64,000 nt of DNA, from contig JAAXKQ010000020.1 in NCBI GenBank assembly GCA_025612245.1, forward strand, positions 42,973 through 106,972, given 5' to 3'. Below, one piece after another: positions 59,658 to 64,000 of this stretch. The translations under genes and the position numbers were made by a program. How positions within the stretch are numbered: position 1 is the first letter of the stretch; every line of letters starts with the position of its first letter. The DNA is from Ignavibacteria bacterium (GTDB lineage: Bacteria > Bacteroidota > Ignavibacteria > Ignavibacteriales > SURF-24). Under the pieces are notes generated by a model that was given only the letters and a program-made list of their open reading frames with translations, ran no database searches and was not told the origin of the DNA.

Positions 59658-59953
59658 ATAATTCCTCCTTAAGTTCTAAGACAAACAACAATTTATTTTA
59701 TCCAAGCCCGTGGTTAATGGCAATTCCAATTGATTTGCCCCACGGCCTCGGGTAAAACATTTCAGGAGAAGGAAATTGTCCTGAGGGGGCTTAATATTCA
59801 GGAAGATTTTGGGAATGAAGTGTAAAACTGCTTTTTGTCTAATTTGGAGGTGGGGAATTGGTGCTGCGGCATTTATGCCCGCAGCACCAATTAAATGTTT
59901 AATTTTGTTTTATAAATGGGGAAGAGGCATGTTTCTTCAAACCCCGAAGAAGG
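59658..59953. other. Gap with a 14-bp stem
   Basis: No gene in 296 bases. The only structure is the stem at 59856-59892 listed as a probable terminator. No riboswitch pattern recognised. Confidence 0.4.
59856..59892 (-). terminator. Stem-loop after fmdB gene
   Basis: AATTGGTGCTGCGG (59856-59869) pairs perfectly with CCGCAGCACCAATT (59879-59892), 9-nt loop. There is no strong T-tract, so termination may be weak or the structure may stabilise a 3' end. Confidence 0.6.
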
Positions 59954-60163
59954 CTACTTGTTGGATGTTGAGCTGTTTCCTTTGTGTTTGTAGTCTGTTT
60001 CATAGAAGCCTGTTCCCTTGAAGATCGGGCCCAAGCCGGGTCCAATGAGTCTTTTCAGCTTTCCCTTGCACTGGGGGCAATTCTTTAAGGGCTCATCGGT
60101 CATTTTCTGAAAATGCTCAAAAACATATCCACATTCTGTACATTTATAATCGTACGTCGGCAT
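59954..60163 (-). CDS. FmdB-family zinc ribbon protein
   Basis: A 69-residue protein with the start MPTYDYKCTECGYVFEHFQK and CPQCKGKLKRLIGPG, giving two CxxC knuckles (C8, C11, C29, C32). FmdB-like proteins are small cytoplasmic putative regulators, first noted by formamidase and amidase operons. The C-terminal FYETDYKHKGN tail is usual. Monocistronic. Confidence 0.9.
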   Translation of the reverse strand: MPTYDYKCTECGYVFEHFQKMTDEPLKNCPQCKGKLKRLIGPGLGPIFKGTGFYETDYKHKGNSSTSNK

Positions 60164-60306
60164 TATTAACCTCTTTTCTAAAAATAATTACTGCAAAAAT
60201 AACGATTTTTCCCGTTCTGGAAAAGTTAGTGAAAACAATTTGTACTGCTTATTGCAATAATATCCTAAAAATAGCTATTTTTGCCAATAACTTTTTTGCA
60301 GGATAT

Positions 60307-60972
60307 ATGAATCGTAAATTATTTGCGCTGTTAATTTATACAACTCTATTTTTAAATGGTTGCCTTAATTATTACCAGGAAACCACAGTTAAGACCGATG
60401 GCTCGGGCAATATGTTCGTCCATTACTGGATGAAGAACACAAATTCCCAGGATTCCCTGTTTGTAAAACAGGTAGGCATTTTTAATCCGGACTCAATAAA
60501 GGGCGAATTTGCGTCAAAATACGTAAAAATCGACAAAATTGAAGTCTATGCAGATAGTTCCGATACTACTATTCATGCAAAAGTGGAGTTTACATTTCAG
60601 CATCTGGACTCTCTAAACAATACAAAAGCCTTCAAGGAGGCAAATTTCTCCATTAAGAACGGTGCAGCCGGGCAGAAGATATTCTCTCAGTTTATCCCTC
60701 CTGTTGCCACCGGATTTGGTGTGGATGCAGCTTCCTTTAGCGTAACGTATGTCTATTACCTGCCGGGCGACATTATTACACACAATGCACAGGAAATCAG
60801 CAAGAACAGGCTTACCTGGCGCTACAAGCTCTCTGAGATCGGCATGGGAAAGACAATCACGGCCACATACAGGCCCTTCAAGCTGAAGGAGACCCCGGTG
60901 TGGATATACACATTGGCATTTGCTGTTTTAGTAATTGTAATTATATTTCTTTTTAGAAAAAATAAGTCTTAA
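60307..60972 (+). CDS. Lipoprotein with C-terminal membrane helix, unknown
   Basis: About 221 residues. A lipobox (LFLNGC, Cys at about 19) is followed by a beta-rich domain (YQETTVKTDGSGNMFVHYWM, FSVTYVYYLPGDI) and a final hydrophobic helix VWIYTLAFAVLVIVIIFLF with a KNKS tail. The fold recalls DUF3153-like or LppM-type proteins with two membrane contacts. I do not recognise a specific family. The start at 60307 is chosen for the signal sequence; a longer frame to 60229 exists. Confidence 0.7.
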   Translation: MNRKLFALLIYTTLFLNGCLNYYQETTVKTDGSGNMFVHYWMKNTNSQDSLFVKQVGIFNPDSIKGEFASKYVKIDKIEVYADSSDTTIHAKVEFTFQHLDSLNNTKAFKEANFSIKNGAAGQKIFSQFIPPVATGFGVDAASFSVTYVYYLPGDIITHNAQEISKNRLTWRYKLSEIGMGKTITATYRPFKLKETPVWIYTLAFAVLVIVIIFLFRKNKS

Positions 60973-61080
60973 GGCTCCGGGGCGGTATTTGTCCAGAGTA
61001 AGGTCCGATAGCCTGAGAAAAATACCATTAATTAACGGGAATTCAATGTCTTGGCGCTAAATTCATGCTCTTTGGCAATG

Positions 61081-61109
61081 TTGACTTACCCTTTTGTTTT
61101 ACGTATATT
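61081..61109 (+). promoter_or_regulatory. Promoter of prs-rplY-pth operon
   Basis: TTGACT (61081-61086), 17-bp spacer, TATATT (61104-61109). This is the best sigma-70-like match in the window, with a leader of about 35 nt before the prs ATG. Confidence 0.7.
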
Positions 61110-61150
61110 TAGAATTTCCTTTGTGAGATTTTCAAAAACTTGACAGAAAA

Positions 61151-62101
61151 ATGTCCGAAATAGAATTTAAAATATTCTCCGGCAGCTCTAACCCAAAGCT
61201 CGGGGAGAAAATTGCGGCTCATCTTGGGATGACTTTAGGTGAACTTGACCTTAAGAGATTCAGCGACGGTGAGATTTGGGTTAAATATAAAGAAAACATC
61301 AGGGGCCGGGATGTTTTCATTGTTCAGACAACTAACCCTCCGGCTGAAAACCTGATGGAACTGCTTATCATGATCGATGCTGCAAAGAGGGCATCGGCTA
61401 AGAGAATTACGGCAGTTATTCCATATTTCGGCTATGCACGTCAGGACAGAAAAGATCAGCCCAGGGTTTCAATTACTTCGAAACTTGTGGCCAACATGAT
61501 CACTGTTGCCGGCGCCGACAGGGTAATTACAATGGATTTGCATGCGGCTCAGATTCAGGGTTTCTTCGATATCCCCTTCGACCACCTCTATTCTTCTCCT
61601 ATTTTCTCCGGTCTGTTTAAGGAGAACAAGGATAACCTCGTGGTGGTTTCACCCGATATCGGCGGCATTAAAATGGCCCGTTCCTATGCCAGAAGGCTGA
61701 ACGCCAGCCTCGTGGTTATAGATAAAAGAAGGCCTAAACCTAACTTTTCCGAAGTAATGAACATCATCGGAAACGTTGAAGGCAAAAATGTTCTGATAGT
61801 TGATGACCTGATAGATACTGGCGGTACGTTTGTTTCTGCCGTTAAAGCCCTTAAGGAGAAAGGCGCTCTCGAAATCTTTGGCGCTGTTACTCATCCCTTG
61901 CTTTCGGCTGATGCTGTGGATAGAATTGAAAAATCGGAAATTACAAAGCTCTATGTTACCGATACAATTCCTCTTGACGAAGCTGCGAAGAACGGAAGCA
62001 AAATTTCCGTGAGAACAGCCTCGGAAATCTTCGCCGAAGCCATTAGGCGTACCTATAGGAACGAATCAATCAGTTCGCTCTTTGAAATTGATAAAGGATA
62101 A
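61151..62101 (+). CDS. prs: Ribose-phosphate pyrophosphokinase
   Basis: A 316-residue enzyme making PRPP from ribose-5-phosphate and ATP, used for purine, pyrimidine, histidine and tryptophan synthesis. The flexible-loop motif YFGYARQDRKDQPR, the metal site MDLHAAQIQGFF and the PRPP-binding VLIVDDLIDTGGT are intact. Class I length. It is followed after 30 bp by rplY, then pth, the common prs-rplY-pth order. Confidence 0.97.
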   Translation: MSEIEFKIFSGSSNPKLGEKIAAHLGMTLGELDLKRFSDGEIWVKYKENIRGRDVFIVQTTNPPAENLMELLIMIDAAKRASAKRITAVIPYFGYARQDRKDQPRVSITSKLVANMITVAGADRVITMDLHAAQIQGFFDIPFDHLYSSPIFSGLFKENKDNLVVVSPDIGGIKMARSYARRLNASLVVIDKRRPKPNFSEVMNIIGNVEGKNVLIVDDLIDTGGTFVSAVKALKEKGALEIFGAVTHPLLSADAVDRIEKSEITKLYVTDTIPLDEAAKNGSKISVRTASEIFAEAIRRTYRNESISSLFEIDKG

Positions 62102-62131
62102 GAAATTTTGAATTAATATCTTGGAGATGAT

Positions 62132-62764
62132 ATGGCAGAAATAACATTAAATGCCAATGAAAGACAAAAAAGTAATAAAGGCGCGAATAAACAGCTTAGA
62201 AGACAGGGCGTAGTTCCGGGTGTGTTTTATTCGAAAGGCCAGGAACCTGTTTTAATCGAAGTGCCTGAATTGGCTCTTAAATCCCTCATCTATACCTCTG
62301 AGGCTCACATTGTCAGCCTTAAAGTAGGAGACAGGGACAGCCTTACATGCGTTCTGAAGGACGTACAGTTTGATCCTGTTACAGACAAAGTTGTACACTT
62401 CGACCTGCATGGTATCACCACTACAGATACAATGGAAATTGAAGTTCCTATTCTTCTGGTGGGTAACGCTGCCGGTATTAAGCAGGGCGGTGTCTTGCAG
62501 CAGGTGCTCCATAAACTGGACATAGAATGCCTGCCTAAGGATATGCCTGAACATCTGTCAATTAACATTGAGAAGTTGAACCTCGGCGAATCTATTCACG
62601 CCAGGGATCTGGCCTTTGAGAATATAACGGTGCTGAATGCTCCTGATGCTGTTATCGTTTCAGTAGTAACTCCAAGGGCTGAAAAAGAAGCTGCTGAGGG
62701 TGAAGCTGCATCTGCCGAGCCTGAAGTTATCGCCAAAGGAAAAGCTGAAAAAGAAGAAGAGTAA
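62132..62764 (+). CDS. rplY: 50S ribosomal protein L25 (Ctc form)
   Basis: A 210-residue L25/TL5 protein: 5S rRNA-binding domain (1-95, VPGVFYSKGQEPVLIEVPEL), a C-terminal TL5 domain (about 96-185, VPILLVGNAAGIKQGGVLQQ), and an acidic Ala/Glu-rich tail. An GGAGATGAT-type site precedes the ATG. It ends with no gap before the pth start codon. Confidence 0.95.
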   Translation: MAEITLNANERQKSNKGANKQLRRQGVVPGVFYSKGQEPVLIEVPELALKSLIYTSEAHIVSLKVGDRDSLTCVLKDVQFDPVTDKVVHFDLHGITTTDTMEIEVPILLVGNAAGIKQGGVLQQVLHKLDIECLPKDMPEHLSINIEKLNLGESIHARDLAFENITVLNAPDAVIVSVVTPRAEKEAAEGEAASAEPEVIAKGKAEKEEE

Positions 62765-63388
62765 TTGCGGGCTGTTTTTGCAATAGGAAATCCGGGGAGC
62801 CGTTATGCTGACACCAGACACAATGTTGGTGTTATGCTTCTCGATTATTTTGCCCAAAGGTTTGATCTTACTTTTAAGGCTTCAAAAAAAAGCTATTATT
62901 TTGCTGAAGGGGAATTGGATGGTTCCCCGTTTATACTAATCAGGCCAAGCACTTATGTCAACCTGAGCGGCGTTGCCGCAAGTGATTTTATCAGGGAACA
63001 TAAACTGCCGCTTGAAGATTTTCTGGTCCTTTATGACGACCTGAACCTCAGCCTTGCGCAGCTTAAAGTTAAGCTCTCAGGAGGTGACGGTGGTCACAAT
63101 GGCATTAACTCTATAATCTACCATCTGGCTTCGGATAAGTTCCCCCGCCTTAGAATCGGCATAGGGCGGAATTTCCCGCAAGGCGGCATGGCAGATTATG
63201 TATTGAACAGTTTCTCGGAAGAGGAATTTAAGGCTCTCGAAGGCACCTTTAAGCAGGGAAAGAGCATGCTCGAAGAATACATAAAGGGAGGCGTTAAAAA
63301 GATGCTCGACTTTTACAGCAGGGTTTCCAGGGAATCCTCCGGGCAGGGAAGTGATCTAACGGGGGAAAATGAATCTTCCTCAGCGTGA
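62765..63388 (+). CDS. pth: Peptidyl-tRNA hydrolase
   Basis: A 207-residue enzyme releasing peptides from peptidyl-tRNA lost from the ribosome. The catalytic His is H19 in YADTRHNVGV, with N9 in AIGNPG. The region YDDLNLSLAQLKVKLSGGDG is followed by GGHNGINSI. The start codon is TTG immediately after the rplY stop, with a purine-rich A/G site inside rplY. The C-terminal tail of about 25 residues (GQGSDLTGENESSSA) is unusually polar and longer than in most Pth proteins. Confidence 0.95.
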   Translation: MRAVFAIGNPGSRYADTRHNVGVMLLDYFAQRFDLTFKASKKSYYFAEGELDGSPFILIRPSTYVNLSGVAASDFIREHKLPLEDFLVLYDDLNLSLAQLKVKLSGGDGGHNGINSIIYHLASDKFPRLRIGIGRNFPQGGMADYVLNSFSEEEFKALEGTFKQGKSMLEEYIKGGVKKMLDFYSRVSRESSGQGSDLTGENESSSA

Positions 63389-63470
63389 AAATTACACCGA
63401 AGAGCCCGGACCAGGAAAATAAATTGTATATTATAAGTATTAAATAAAATTTAACTAACTAATTATATAA

Positions 63471-63514
63471 CTCCTGCTCTTGCAAACAGCAAGGGCCTAT
63501 AGTCCAAAGGAGGT
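63471..63514 (+). ncRNA. Candidate rpsF leader hairpin
   Basis: CTCCT (63471-63475) pairs with AGGAG (63508-63512), and GCTCTTG (63476-63482) with CAAGGGC (63490-63496) around a 7-nt loop. The outer pairing covers the Shine-Dalgarno AGGAGG of rpsF. The placement recalls the S6:S18-binding leaders of rpsF operons, where the proteins repress their own translation, but I cannot confirm the conserved CCG bulge. Confidence 0.45.
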
Positions 63515-63525
63515 GAATCAGGACA

Positions 63526-63948
63526 ATGCAGAAGAAACATTACGAAAGTGCAGTTATTATTAATGCTGCCATCGAAGAAGAACAGATCGAAGCTACTATC
63601 AACAGAATTTCTGAACTGATCCGGGTAAACGGAGGCGAGATATTTGAAGTTGAGAAGTGGGGAAGAAAAAGACTGGCCTATACTTTAGATAAGACAAAAA
63701 GCGGCTATTATGTTATCTTTAGATTTGCTGCTCCAACAGATCTGATAGCAAAACTTGAAAGAATGTACCAGCTGGACGAGTTTGTACTCAGATTCTTAAC
63801 TATAGTTTTGGATAAGTTCGCTCTGGAATATATCGAAAAGACCAAGGCTGCAAAGGCACAGGAAGCTGAAGCCGCACAGGCTGAGGCTGCTCCGGCTGAA
63901 GAACCGGCTCCCGCTAACACTGAAGAAAAGACGGATAAGGAAGTATAA
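63526..63948 (+). CDS. rpsF: 30S ribosomal protein S6
   Basis: A 140-residue S6. The core (1-100) contains KHYESAVIINAAIEEEQIEA, EVEKWGRKRLAYTLDKTKSG and YYVIFRFAAPTDLIAKLERM. The last 35 residues form an Ala/Glu-rich acidic extension seen in some S6 proteins. It is first in the expected rpsF-ssb-rpsR-rplI order. A strong AAAGGAGGTGA site lies upstream but is partly paired in the leader hairpin. Confidence 0.95.
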   Translation: MQKKHYESAVIINAAIEEEQIEATINRISELIRVNGGEIFEVEKWGRKRLAYTLDKTKSGYYVIFRFAAPTDLIAKLERMYQLDEFVLRFLTIVLDKFALEYIEKTKAAKAQEAEAAQAEAAPAEEPAPANTEEKTDKEV

Positions 63949-63981
63949 TAAACTATATCGATAAGTATGGAGGATTTAAGC

Positions 63982-64000
63982 ATGGGTGAATTAAAAATGC
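63982..64000 (+). CDS. ssb: Start of probable single-stranded DNA-binding protein gene
   Basis: ATG at 63982 with TGGAGGA at 63967-63973. Only MGELKM is visible before the window ends. The position after rpsF and the MxELKM opening fit ssb in this group, where ssb lies between rpsF and rpsR. Too short to verify. Confidence 0.5.

Noticed and set aside
1..64000. CRISPR arrays, tRNA or rRNA genes, integrases and transposases
   Set aside because: Reading the intergenic regions and the predicted proteins showed none of these; the window looks like stable chromosome.

Overview
The window is a stretch of ordinary chromosome from a Gram-negative bacterium of the Bacteroidota/Chlorobi assemblage. Several features fit the Ignavibacteria best: a secreted protease ending in a type IX secretion sorting domain of the NFPNPFNP type, a TonB-dependent receptor with a carboxypeptidase-like N-terminal domain, ExbB/ExbD, a DUF2723 giant membrane protein, and the order prs - rplY - pth - rpsF - (ssb). 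This placement comes from protein style and gene order, not from a marker comparison. I saw no tRNA, rRNA, CRISPR array, phage or insertion sequence. Good TTGAYW-N17-TATATT-like promoters precede secD and prs.

Layout. 1-3.4 kb: end of a ZIP-type metal transporter, a TPR protein and an exbB-exbD pair. 3.6-8.7 kb (minus): era, an EamA permease, acylphosphatase, ispF, DedA and lnt. 8.8-10.5 kb: an ECF sigma factor/anti-sigma pair, divergent from a DUF6249-like membrane protein, with three copies of one promoter-like motif between them. 10.6-16.4 kb (minus): a hydrogenase-regulator-like ACT protein, trxB, queG-Rieske-MBL hydrolase, a ferredoxin, and TPM/LemA. 16.5-22.1 kb (minus): UPF0210 + ACT protein, two paralogous secreted TPR/DUF5683-like proteins, a secreted YidD-like protein and an acyl-CoA dehydrogenase. 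22.3-29.3 kb (plus): rlmN, a Gdx/SugE exporter, a SpoU methylase, secD-secF, threonine aldolase and a thioesterase. 29.3-40.9 kb: transporter, aldo-keto reductase, methyltransferase, a truncated GNAT, a PolB-like exonuclease, a TonB-dependent receptor, purL, a BrkB/YihY protein and an outer-membrane barrel.

The most distinctive region is 41.0-50.2 kb (plus), a nitrite/nitric-oxide module. It holds an Rrf2-type Fe-S regulator with a palindromic operator at its own start codon, a DUF438-hemerythrin-PAS protein, a DUF1858/DUF2249 protein, a YwiC-like membrane protein, a NapH/NosR-like polyferredoxin, a hemerythrin, an AniA-type copper nitrite reductase lipoprotein fused to cytochrome c, a NirV-like protein, an SCO copper chaperone, a further hemerythrin and a methyltransferase. 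A second copy of the operator (right half perfect, left half 5/7, same 8-bp spacer) precedes the DUF438 gene. The likely logic is that the regulator senses NO or Fe-S damage and controls nitrite reduction together with diiron proteins that sense or detoxify the products.

50.3-60.2 kb holds the T9SS-type protease, small lipoproteins, the DUF2723 protein, small membrane proteins, a zinc alcohol dehydrogenase and an FmdB protein. 60.3-64 kb is a housekeeping stretch (prs, rplY, pth, rpsF, start of a probable ssb). The rpsF Shine-Dalgarno sequence lies inside a candidate regulatory hairpin.
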